Origin: Phytopythium helicoides
Lineage: Eukaryota > Oomycota > Peronosporomycetes > Pythiales > Pythiaceae
DNA length: 64,000 nt
Assembly: GCA_024867545.1 (NCBI GenBank)
Contig: JANFNE010000012.1
Location: forward strand, 62,001-126,000
Reading direction: 5' to 3'
The notes under the pieces: generated by a model
Seen by the model: the letters and a program-made list of their open reading frames with translations, nothing else
Database searches by the model: none
What the model was told of the DNA's origin: nothing
Program-made: the position numbers and the translations under genes
Part shown: positions 18,418 to 29,163 of the stretch, in pieces
How the letters are laid out: each line of letters starts with the position of its first letter
Position numbering within the stretch: position 1 is the stretch's first letter

Positions 18418-19899
18418 ATGCAGCTCTGTTATCGCCCAGCATTTTTGGCTTGTACCCTGCTGCCGATGGCAGCTTTTGCATTCCGTGGCGACGGCACGAC
18501 CTATGATCTTGGTAACCTGTCGGGAGGAAATTGCAATCTCATGTACAACCCGGCCGGTGCGTCGACCAACTTTGCAGCTATCAATGCAGCACAATGGGAG
18601 GGTTCGATGAGTTGTGGACGATGTGCACAAGTCACGTGCGTCGATGAGCTCTGCGCTGAATCCCACACGCAGTCCGAGGTCGTGTACATCGTGGATCAGT
18701 GTCCGGGGTGTAAGTTCGGAGACCTGGATTTATCGCCAGGAGTGTTTGCAGACATCACAGGGAGCACTCCAAGTCGAGTCGCCATCGAGTGGACTTTTGT
18801 TGACTGCCCAGTGTCGGGAAACATCCAATATTGCCTGAAGGCTGGTAGCAATCCGTTTTGGACTGCTGTTCAGCCGAACAACTTGAAAACAGGCGTCAAG
18901 AATCTCACAATCAATGACAAGAGCGTCGACATGGTCGCATCCTCGTTCTACTTTTTGCTAGATGGAGATAGTCAAACCAAAACTGACCTGAAAAGCGTCA
19001 AGATTTCAATGGTCAGCGTGGATGGAGACGAAGTCTCCGACACCGTGTCGTTCACGAAGGAGGGGTCGTGCGTTCAAGGTGCCTCGCAGTTCAAAGGGAC
19101 AGGCTCAGGAGGGTTTACTGTGGCTGAATCGACATATTCGTCTCCGTCTCCAACAGCGGTCGCATTGACACCGACTCCGACCACTGGAGCTCCTGCTTCT
19201 AGCGAGCCTACAGCTCCAACAAGCGCACCAGAACCAACAACAACGATCCCGCAACCCACGAATCCCCCAACCACGTCGACTCCGGTGCCATCTAAGACAG
19301 ATGAAACTCTCGAAACAAGCACCAGTAATTCTGCATCGCACGGCTCAAGTACGAGCGGAAGGAACGCCAACAGCAACACTACCGCCAACAATGAGAATAG
19401 CAGCGGAAGCAGTAGCGAAAGTCGCAGCACGACCAACAACAACACAAGCAGCAGCAGCAGAAACAGTAACGATACCAAAAGCAACACTGAAAACTACAAC
19501 GGCAGCAGCTCAAAAAGCGGTTCGGGGAAGACCAACCAAAACTCTGGGTCAGATGCCACTCAGCAAAGCAAGACTCCACCTTCTTCTCCCGAAGCTACCA
19601 GTGAAAACCAAGCACAATCGACCAACAGCCGTTCTGGTGCCGAGTCAATTACAACTCGAAGCGAGGAGCTCAACGCGAGTGGGCTCGTGCTTGGGCTGAC
19701 GGGTGCTCTCGTTATTGGGTTTATTGTGGTTGGTGCACTCATCATTCTCGCTCACAAGCGGAAAGCTTGCCCTGAAAAGACCGACGATCACGTAGATCCT
19801 CCGAGTGAGTTCGAGCGAGCCCACTCGAGCAGCGTGTTTGTCATGATCTCAACGCCTACTTGTAGCATGCATGAGGAAGCTCCTTCCTCAAACCAATAG
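18418..19899 (+). CDS. Expansin-like transmembrane protein (ExpB, copy 1)
   Basis: 493 residues. Signal peptide 1-21 (ends PMAAFA), double-psi barrel at about 22-130 ([46 protein letters not shown]), second domain to about 225. The stalk (about 230-410) begins Thr/Pro-rich and becomes Ser/Asn-rich with many N-x-S/T sites, so both O- and N-glycosylation are likely. Transmembrane helix at about 420-444, then HKRK and a 49-residue tail. It differs from ExpA and ExpC in most stalk residues but keeps the domain order, so the three are old tandem paralogues. Copy 2 is at 29164. Confidence 0.85.
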   Translation: MQLCYRPAFLACTLLPMAAFAFRGDGTTYDLGNLSGGNCNLMYNPAGASTNFAAINAAQWEGSMSCGRCAQVTCVDELCAESHTQSEVVYIVDQCPGCKFGDLDLSPGVFADITGSTPSRVAIEWTFVDCPVSGNIQYCLKAGSNPFWTAVQPNNLKTGVKNLTINDKSVDMVASSFYFLLDGDSQTKTDLKSVKISMVSVDGDEVSDTVSFTKEGSCVQGASQFKGTGSGGFTVAESTYSSPSPTAVALTPTPTTGAPASSEPTAPTSAPEPTTTIPQPTNPPTTSTPVPSKTDETLETSTSNSASHGSSTSGRNANSNTTANNENSSGSSSESRSTTNNNTSSSSRNSNDTKSNTENYNGSSSKSGSGKTNQNSGSDATQQSKTPPSSPEATSENQAQSTNSRSGAESITTRSEELNASGLVLGLTGALVIGFIVVGALIILAHKRKACPEKTDDHVDPPSEFERAHSSSVFVMISTPTCSMHEEAPSSNQ

Positions 19900-19927
19900 A
19901 GCTTAATTCCGTGCCTTACTGTTGCCG

Positions 19928-20213
19928 TCACTCGTTCGAGTCACCAATGCCTCCTGCTCCGTTTGAAGTGGCCGGATGGTAGACTTTGACAAATCCATCA
20001 TTTGATCTGTAGCACTTCAAGTGATACCACTCCACCCTGACGCCGACCGACCAGCTTTCCGAACATTCCAAGTTCCGTTTCGGCGAAGGTTCGAGCGTAG
20101 AACTCGTTGAACTCGAATGCGACATGGCCGAAGATGTCATTTTCAATGCGACGACAGCATGAGTCGCCTTGACAAGTGAGATTGGGTAGGTACAAACCAT
20201 GTACAATGGGCAT
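19928..20213 (-). pseudogene. PARP-type zinc-finger-like fragment, frame-disrupted (copy 1)
   Basis: Minus strand. One frame from 20213 reads CQGDSCCRRI followed by FGHVAFE and GMFGKL; a second frame continues with VEWYHLKC and SNDGF. Order and spacing (Cys cluster, Ile, hydrophobic strand, WYHxxC, GF) resemble a zf-PARP finger. The two parts are in different frames with no clear GT-AG intron between them. In copy 2 the same stretch has a further 2-bp deletion. Probably a relic; a very short spliced gene is the alternative. Confidence 0.35.
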
Positions 20214-21054
20214 CGCGAGGAGTTCATTGCATGAAACATCCTGAGCACTTCGGTGGTAACTATTTTAGGTCCTTTGTGTTTCATAGATTCGGCTTTCTGA
20301 AGATGAGACCCCTGTCACTGCCACTGCCAAGGAGGACTGCGACGAGATCAATGGACGTGCTTGCCCCGCAGATGGTCCGCCGATCACCTCGATACACGGA
20401 AGCTCGGCTGCAACGAGGAGTCGAAGGCCCTGCATCAGCCTTTGCAGACCTCTGCTCTGTTCTTGCATGCACCGATCGCTGTCCAATGGACAGATGTCCG
20501 TGCCATGCCACCAAGTCGAAACTCACGTGACCAGCGATGGAGGTTGTCTGCACGTGCGTGCAGCGTTGCGCGCTGGTGTCGGCACGTCAGCTCGAGAGGC
20601 GCACTCCACAGTGCCGACCGGTTCTGTCTCAAGTCTCCGATGGATGGCGCACGAGAGTTCTCTTCCACAAAGCGTGCAAGAGTTGTCGCCCGATTGCATG
20701 CATGGTGCACTTTAGCCCATCGCGGAATGAGCTCGAGATGAGCGGCTGCACCCAACTCGAGCGGCAAATCGTTTCGCCGGCGTGTCCGCTCACGAGCAAT
20801 TCAGCGTCCGAGGCGTCCGAGTGTACCACCGTACGCACGCAAAGTCGACTCGGTCTGGAAAGTCTTGCGCAACCAGCCACTCATTCGTGCTGACTCGCGC
20901 CGCGAACTAGGCTCGCAAGGATCCATGTGCGCCTGCTCGATCGTACTGTACGCCAGGCTAGCGATGCAAGCGTTTGACAACGAGCTAGCTTGGCGCGGTG
21001 CCGCGTATTTCGTGATTCGCATCGCTTTGATCATTCGAAACTCCGCTGTGGATC
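20214..21054. other. Intergenic ExpB-ExpC (copy 1)
   Basis: About 0.84 kb containing the ExpC promoter. Open frames on both strands are unsupported. It is repeated at 30958-31793 with small indels. Confidence 0.5.
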
Positions 21055-22494
<1,440 letters not shown>

Positions 22495-23349
22495 TGCCGA
22501 ACTAGCAAAGGGAGGAGTCATCAGTGTCTATAGAGCGATTAGTCCTCCCCATGATGATGGCGTGCAGGCGCGTAGGCTCAGGAGATGTGTATTCTAGCTG
22601 TGAATGTGAATGTAACCCGCGCACGTCAGCTATAAGATGGAGCGCGCAGGATTTGACCCTTGCGTCGACCAAGCTGTTGAGCTGGCGAACGAAATGGTTC
22701 CTTGAGCCCCCTGATCTCGATTAGGAGACGCCTACGATGGGCGACCGACTGGATTGATCGACGACCGCGCATCTTTGGTCGTTACCGGAGCTCCGCCCAG
22801 ACACGCTGCATTTCATGGACGCGCAAGCTTTTTTCGGATGGCCACACGTTCGTGTTGAAGTTGGCGCTGTCGACAGGATCGGATCGAACGCCCGGCCGCG
22901 CTGCTTGCCACGACATCGATAGAGGGCGCAATGTTTGCCAGCTGCCGATAAACCGCCTGCGCGCCATGGAGTTCGCCTTGGTCAATAATACATGTACATG
23001 GCGAGCCTCATGACTCGAGGCCGCGTTATGCACGGTCTCGAGGACAGGCGAAGCAACGCAAGTGCTCACGTCTTTCTGACCATCGCGCTACGGTGCATAG
23101 CCCGCATGGCGTGGTCCCCTGTCTAGTCACCGTGCTCTGCAAGCTCTGGGCGGCTCAGAACACTCGCAGGTGGCGACAGCTCTCGGAGCTGATCTCGACA
23201 ATCGCTCCGACCCACTCAATCGAGCATGTCTGGTGCCCCTTGTGCGCGGCTTTCATCAGGGATTGGCAGGCTAAGGCGTCTTACCGGCTCCGGCATTGCG
23301 TTTCTTTGCTGTCTCGGGGGACTTGTCAAGCGTGTGGAGTCCAGCTGGG
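22495..23349. other. Intergenic right of ExpC (copy 1)
   Basis: No supported gene; corresponds to 33099-33976 with scattered indels. Confidence 0.5.
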
Positions 23350-23509
23350 AAATATGTCGCGGACGTGGCGAGAAATCATCGCCATCGCAATGTCCTGGGC
23401 GACATGATATTGAACCGAAGCCCCTATAGCTCCTATAGCTTCGGTTCAATATCTTGTCGCCCAGGACATTGCGATGGCGACGATCGCTCGCCACGTCCGC
23501 GACATATTT
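23350..23509. repeat. Long hairpin: 72-bp inverted repeat, 16-bp loop
   Basis: Arms 23350-23421 and 23438-23509 are reverse complements at 68 of 72 positions. The loop is itself built from CCTATAG units. Copy 2 holds only the right arm (about 34011-34079), flanked by the same outer sequence, so the left arm was gained here or lost there. A transcript would fold into a long double-stranded RNA. Confidence 0.9.
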
Positions 23510-23561
23510 TGCATCGGCGCTGTGCACGGTGCGTTTAACTTCTCGTAGCCAACCGGTGATG

Positions 23562-23966
23562 AGGGCCTGTTAAAACAGGAATTGACAGACCCTCTGCAAA
23601 CCAAATACTCCCCGTCTTCGTTTGCAAAGGCTTGCTCATACGCATTCCCACGCGTGCTGGTTCTGCGCTCGCGTGGCTGGCCCAGAGATCGACCGTCAGA
23701 GTCGGCAACCGCTGCCGCTGCGGCTCCAGCAGCGACCACAGCAGCAATCACCGCTGCTTCTTCGTCTTCACTCTCCATCTTCGCACGCTTTGTAGTGACG
23801 AGTGGCTGCTACTTGTCCTATCGAAATCTATATCACGCTTAAGATGTTTCTCTTCCAAGTTGGAAGCGCATCCAAATCTGTCAAAAAATTCCAGGGTTGG
23901 GGTTATCCCCCGCCAATCACAGCCGGGTATTTCTTGGCAGTGGAAGTGGAAGTGTTAACAGGCCCT
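23562..23966. mobile_element. MITE-like DNA transposon insertion (405 bp), PIF/Harbinger-like
   Basis: 15-bp terminal inverted repeats AGGGCCTGTTAAAAC and (inverted) AGGGCCTGTTAACAC match at 14 of 15. The empty site is visible in copy 2 around 34159-34161. Comparison suggests a 3-bp target duplication (TGA on the left, TAA on the right). GGGCC ends and a 3-bp target are typical of PIF/Harbinger and Tourist MITEs. On the minus strand an open frame starts at 23778 with an acidic/Ala-rich N-terminus (MESEDEEAAV) and runs into the left end, as expected for an internally deleted transposase gene. Confidence 0.75.
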
Positions 23967-24198
23967 AAACACGCTCGCTGCGCGGTGTCCACCAACAAGT
24001 TCAGGATCCGACAGCTCCGGCCAGAACCGACGGCATTACTCATTTCGACTTGGTCTGCGCTCACCTCCGTCCTTGGCATTTTTGCCTCCACAGCCGTCTG
24101 TCTCCCGGTTGGAGCAGCCCTGAGCACACGCACACAACCGGAGCTACCTCATCGATCACTGCAGACGTTGTGAGCAGCGAAAGCGCATTGCCAGCAAC

Positions 24199-25473
24199 AT
24201 GGGGAAGGACCGCTTCACGATCAACCCGTTCCCAGCGCTGCAGCTCTCGGACGAGGACAAGATGCAGCTGCTGGAGCTTGCTCGCACGCTCATCCAGGCC
24301 AACTTTGAGCGCGATGAGATCTTCTTCACAGAGAAGAAGCGCAAGGTGGACTTTGACCGCTGGAAGATCACCAAAGAACGCGAGAACATGCACGTCTACA
24401 CAGAGCGACCTGGCTACACGAGCCCAGAGACAGCGGCCGAGTCGATTGCGAAGGATGCCTCGGGCACGCGACTACCCGCGATTCTGTCGGTTGGTAAGGT
24501 CGAAGGACGTCTCGACGACATGATGTTCGGCGTCGTCAACCCGACGCTCGAAGAAATGCGCATCAAGGCATCATACGTGCACGACTTTAGCGGCGCCTGC
24601 GTGCTTTCGACGATTGTAGAGCCGACGATCGAACAGCCTTTCACCTCTGTCGTCGTTAAGTGGATGGAGCTTGACATCCCGCTCCACAAGACCAACATCC
24701 TCCAGAACCGCGACTACGTCTACCTCGAGGCGACTGGATTCGTCACCAAGCCGAATGGAGAACGTGCAGGCTACCATTTCCTCCACTCGATCGACTTTCC
24801 TCAGATCCACAAGCTCCCGCATCGCGTGCGTGGCGACTTGTCAATCTGCGGTTTCTTCCGACAGGTGGCCCCGAACATGATTGACGTCTGCAAGACTGGG
24901 CTTATGGATCCTTGCGGCGATATGATCCGCATGCTTGCTGTCCCCGTGATGGCCGCTGCATTCTTGTCTCCTCTTCGCTATGTGTATTGCGGTCAAATGC
25001 GCAAACTAACATGGCGAATGGAGAAGCGTCATGTGGAGGCGCGCCAGCACGGTGCCCCGGAGCCGGGTTCGACCTGCGTATCATGCGATAGGAGCGTGTC
25101 GAGCATGTTCTCGTTCGGGAGCGGCAAGGCCAGCAACACTTGCCGATTGTGCTTCCATGTCGTCTGCAGCGCGTGCAAGATCAAGGAGAAGATCAGCCTC
25201 GTGACCGCCGACTTGGAGCTGGCGCAGCACAAGGTGACTTTCTGCACTGCATGCATCGCAGACGTTACTCGTTCGAGCGCAGTGGATGTTGCGTGCGCTT
25301 TGATCGAGGAGCAGGCTTCGATCAAGGCGTCGTTTGCAGTCTCCGGATCGACGCGCAGCACATATTCATCCTCGCTTGCTTCGGATTCGACTGGATCGAG
25401 TGGTCATACCCATAGCATTTCGGCGGCTACGATTCATGCGCCAGCGAACGGAGTGGTGCGGGTGCCGTCGTAA
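24199..25473 (+). CDS. START-like / FYVE-type zinc finger protein (copy 1)
   Basis: 424 residues. Start MGKDRFTINPFPALQLSDED. START blocks: VVNPTLEEMRIKASYVHD, RDYVYLEATG, GERAGYHFLHSIDFPQIH. Finger at about 291-357 (CVSC, CRLCFHVVC, CSAC, CTAC), then a Ser/Thr-rich tail. Subfamily A. Bases 24636-24819 are identical to 37371-37554 of the gene at 36946 while flanking coding DNA is clearly diverged, pointing to gene conversion. Differs at few residues from the copy at 34410. Confidence 0.9.
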   Translation: MGKDRFTINPFPALQLSDEDKMQLLELARTLIQANFERDEIFFTEKKRKVDFDRWKITKERENMHVYTERPGYTSPETAAESIAKDASGTRLPAILSVGKVEGRLDDMMFGVVNPTLEEMRIKASYVHDFSGACVLSTIVEPTIEQPFTSVVVKWMELDIPLHKTNILQNRDYVYLEATGFVTKPNGERAGYHFLHSIDFPQIHKLPHRVRGDLSICGFFRQVAPNMIDVCKTGLMDPCGDMIRMLAVPVMAAAFLSPLRYVYCGQMRKLTWRMEKRHVEARQHGAPEPGSTCVSCDRSVSSMFSFGSGKASNTCRLCFHVVCSACKIKEKISLVTADLELAQHKVTFCTACIADVTRSSAVDVACALIEEQASIKASFAVSGSTRSTYSSSLASDSTGSSGHTHSISAATIHAPANGVVRVPS

Positions 25474-26723
25474 CGAGAGAGGCAAGCCAACCGAGCCAAA
25501 GCGCCGGTAGAACTAACACCAGTGTATCAATACCGTAGGAAGTAAAAAATTGCGTCGGACTTTTCATCATGCTCCTGAGTGTCTGCCGACCTTTGCATAC
25601 TCGTACGCTCTGAGTCATTGCCCGCTCGCAGTGAGCCAGTCGACACTGGATTCGTAATAGATCCCATGCTGACTAACCTGGCTGCTCCTTTACTAGAGAT
25701 AGACGTGCCTTCATCAGGTCCCGGACCTCGATGTTGTGATCGTCTCGTCACACCGCTGGTCCGCTCGATCGCGTCCAGTAGACCAAAGTCGACTCTTGTC
25801 GTCGCCGGCTCTCACTCCTGCCGCTCTTGGATAGTCGGGTTGTGCCGGCGGCTCCTACGTTTTCGCCATGTGAGTTGAGTTTCTTTGCTCAACTCGGATT
25901 TCTGTAACGCTAGCTACTACATATGGGCGACCACCTCGAAGCAGCAGGGCTTCCGACGCAAGTCGTGGCATCGTGATGGGCCAGTCTGTCGTCATGCCCC
26001 ACGACAGAGTCGCTGCATAAAGCCGCGTCCTGCGTTTTCATCACGCAACAAGGTCATGGCACAGTTGCACGAAATACCAACGTAGCGAGGTTCTCGAAAT
26101 TGCTTGGGCTCCCCATAAAATCCTTCAGCACTCCGGAGCATGCGCCGCTTGCATTCACTCGCGAGCGGCTCCATTTGAGCCAGAGCGAGCCATAGCTATG
26201 CACACCACAATCCATGAACAACAAAACGCATGGAGAGGCGAGCCTTCAACCGGTGTGCAGAGCTGCGCCTCTTTGGTGGGAGTTTCGACAGCTGCCGCGG
26301 TGTCGTGGCGTTTAACACGGCGGACTTGCCATTCAACTCGACCGTGGCACTCTGTGAATCCGACACGCATGCTACGGTAGTCAGCGTATGCAAAAAGTCG
26401 GAGACACGGGTGATTGCGACGGACCGCTCGATTTGTAAACGGAGAGCCACAAGTGGCGACAGCGCCGGCTGGAATGGACGGTGCAGAGAGAGATCGCAAG
26501 CAGTCGAGCATCTTCGCTTTGGACCGACAATGAATGTCCGAACGTGGGGCTCGCAGCTCTATAACACTGTTACCACTGGTCTGTCCATCGCGTCCTTAGC
26601 GCGATGTGTCCACTCTCCTTACAGCAGCATCCGGTAGTTGGTCAGCTGCTGTCACCACCCGATAAGCAACGCATGCTTCGTCCGATGCCATTCATCGATT
26701 TCGCGTGGAACGCGTAGAGAGCC
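25474..26723. other. Intergenic between START-FYVE genes (copy 1)
   Basis: 1.25 kb, almost identical to 35685-36945. Part of its right end (ACTCGACCGTGGCACT; GATGCCATTCATCGATTTCGC) also recurs upstream of the gene at 39254, so it includes a shared promoter region. No supported gene. Confidence 0.55.
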
Positions 26724-26972
26724 ATGGGCAAGGACCGATTCACCATCAACCCGTTCCCGGCCCTGCAGCTTTCGGACGAGGACAAGTTGGAACTGCTCAA
26801 CTGGCGCGCCGTCCTTCCACCCCCTCGCCTTTGCCCAACCGCCGACTTCTTGCTTTCAGTATACTGTTCTGGATACTCGCCGCCATGTATGGTAATGCAT
26901 GCCCCATGTGCCCCTCGCATCATTCGCCGCCTCACCCCGCAGCCCACAGCGCTCCGTGACGCCCCAGCATGA
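26724..26972 (+). pseudogene. START-FYVE 5' stub fused to ExpA upstream DNA (duplication scar)
   Basis: The first 25 codons (MGKDRFTINPFPALQLSDED, then LLN) are those of the intact gene at 36946. At 26801 the sequence switches to the DNA normally upstream of ExpA. The fused frame stays open for 82 codons and ends at 26972, overlapping the ExpA copy 2 start as ATGA. It has no START domain or finger and is not expected to make a working protein. It marks the exact tandem-duplication junction. The gene's promoter is intact here and may drive a transcript into ExpA copy 2. Confidence 0.9.
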
Positions 26973-28270
26973 AGCGGACGCTATTCGCGACGTCCGCAGC
27001 CGCCGTGGCCGGACTCGCAGCCGCCGACTCGTACTACACGGGCGACGGCACGGCCTACACGCTCGGGTCCGTGTCGTCCGGCAATTGCAACTTCATGTAC
27101 GACCCGGGCGTGGGCAGCAACTACGCGGCGCTCAACGCGGCGCAGTGGGACGACACGCTCAACTGCGGCCGCTGCGCCGAGGTCTCGTGCGCCGACGACG
27201 CCTGCAGCGACACGACGTCCACCGTCACGGTGTATTTGGTCGACCAGTGCCCCGAGTGCAAGGAGGGAGACCTGGACCTGTCGCCGACCGTGTTCAAGAC
27301 GCTCACGGGCAGCGACCCCGCGCGCTACAGCATCAAGTGGCGCTTTGTCGACTGCCCCGTGTCCGGCAACCTCCAGTACTGCGCCAAGTCGGGCAGCAGC
27401 AGCTACTGGCTCGCCGTGCAGCCCGCCAACATGCTCACGGGCGTCGCGTCCATGACCATTGGAGGCAAGACGCCGTCCATGGTCGACTCGGCCTACTACT
27501 TCCTCCTCGACAGCGGCGGCGTCGACATGTCGGCCGTCGAGATCGCCACCACGTCCGTGTCGGGGGAGACCGTCACAGAGACCGTCTCGCTCACGGCCGA
27601 CTCGTGCACAGCAGGCTCCAAGCAGTTCTCCGGCGGTTCCAGCAGCTCGTCCTCCACCACCACGTCTTCGTCCAACGAGACGCCCAAGCTCACGACGCCC
27701 ACGCCCACGACGGCTGCTCCAGCCACAACGAGTGCCCCAGCCACGACAGCGCCTGCCACAACGGCCCCAGTGGCCACGACTGCGACGCCGTCGAAGCAGT
27801 CGTCGGACAGTAGCGCCGGAACTACTACCACTGGAGAGTCCACGGAGGACACGCAGGTCGCCAACGACTTTGACACGCTCAACGACGGCAGCTCGAACGA
27901 GACGGCGGTGGTCGGCACGGTCTCGGCCCCAGAGGGCGAGAGCTCCTCCAGCGGAGTCAGCATCCTCGACTCGAGCGAGACCGGCGTGGCCAACACGCCG
28001 ACGTCCACCAGCTCGACGTCGACGGATGATTCTGGCACCGAGGAGGCGAACACCAAGTCGGGTGACTCGTCGTCGGCTACCAGTCCGGCCCTCATTGCCT
28101 TGGCCGTCGCTGCTGCCGTGGGAGCTGTCGCACTCGCCGCCGTGTACGTGCGTGTGCAGAAGAAGAAGATCGACGACAAGGTCAACGACCGCGACGACAA
28201 CGCCATGCAGCGGTCCTTCGACACGTTCAACTCGCCCGTGCGAGTCACGTCCGCCATCGCTCAGATCTAA
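26969..28270 (+). CDS. Expansin-like transmembrane protein (ExpA, copy 2)
   Basis: 433 residues. I find no amino-acid difference from the copy at 16221, although a handful of silent base changes exist (for example near 27274, 27727 and 28030). That pattern means recent duplication with purifying selection or continued conversion. Only about 168 bp of its original upstream DNA is retained; beyond 26801 lies the stub and promoter of a START-FYVE gene, so its regulation may differ from copy 1. Domain architecture as in copy 1: signal peptide, double-psi barrel, second beta domain, Thr/Ser stalk, transmembrane helix, basic tail. Confidence 0.85.
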   Translation: MKRTLFATSAAAVAGLAAADSYYTGDGTAYTLGSVSSGNCNFMYDPGVGSNYAALNAAQWDDTLNCGRCAEVSCADDACSDTTSTVTVYLVDQCPECKEGDLDLSPTVFKTLTGSDPARYSIKWRFVDCPVSGNLQYCAKSGSSSYWLAVQPANMLTGVASMTIGGKTPSMVDSAYYFLLDSGGVDMSAVEIATTSVSGETVTETVSLTADSCTAGSKQFSGGSSSSSSTTTSSSNETPKLTTPTPTTAAPATTSAPATTAPATTAPVATTATPSKQSSDSSAGTTTTGESTEDTQVANDFDTLNDGSSNETAVVGTVSAPEGESSSSGVSILDSSETGVANTPTSTSSTSTDDSGTEEANTKSGDSSSATSPALIALAVAAAVGAVALAAVYVRVQKKKIDDKVNDRDDNAMQRSFDTFNSPVRVTSAIAQI

Positions 28271-29163
28271 GCGTCGGGCTTTCTCCGTCCCCTTCCAGTT
28301 TTATTCGGCTTTTCGTTCGTCCGTCCGTCTCGCCTCCCATGGGCTCTCGTTCTCCGTCGACTTGATTTAGATCGTGCGTGTGAGTAGCAGTTTACCATTA
28401 TCAACGAGCTCAAGTTTTGATCGTAACTTTCCTCCACTCGATCGTCATCATCTACCCATGCAACTTCAGACCTAGCTGTAGCCGCCAGTTAAAGGCATCA
28501 ACGCCATCAACTGCTCTCAAACCAATGGGAGGTGTCAAACATGCCCATCAAAGCTGCGTTGGTGTCGTTTGCGGCCTCATTCGCCGAATCTTCGCGAGCC
28601 AGAGACCACTTCAGACGAAACCATCGCTTCATGTCAAGCGTGGCGTCCGTTTCAAGAGGTCGACTCACGCCAGAATTCAACTTTGGTGTCGACACCAACT
28701 TCAGCCGTCGGCAGTTGCAGGCGCACCTGTTCGTCCAAGCCTTGAATTGAAGTGGGCCGCACAGATCGCCCTGGAGCAGGATTTGAGACCAAGCGACGCT
28801 TGTGGAGCTGAACGCATGCACAGTACGCGGCTGGCAGAGCTGAACTTTCATCAAGCAGGAGCGGTGAGCATGCGGTGCTGGTTCGAGGTTCCAATGGCGC
28901 AGCAGAGCGCCAAAACGCATCTCGACGCGGTCGAAAGGAACCGCCCACAAACTGCAGGCTCGCACGCAAGTCTCGCCGCCGCTTGGATGGCTACCGACAA
29001 GCCCAACATCATGTACAACAGGCGTGAAGGAGGTCTAGAGCCATGGGCCGGCGTCTCTTAGGTGACCCACTGAACGCGCACCCCGAGGTGCACACCCCTT
29101 GATTGGATCAGTGCAAAACTTGCCAGACGCGACCAGATTCCCCAGCAACGGCATCGCTTCATC
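28271..29163. other. Intergenic ExpA-ExpB (copy 2)
   Basis: Counterpart of 17523-18417, with a short deletion in the CATCATCTCTACCC stretch near 28450. No supported gene. Confidence 0.5.

Noticed and set aside
26230..26637. 135-codon frame upstream of the START-FYVE stub
   Set aside because: Disrupted by a 10-bp difference in copy 2 (near 36658), has no motif, and overlaps promoter DNA shared with 39254.
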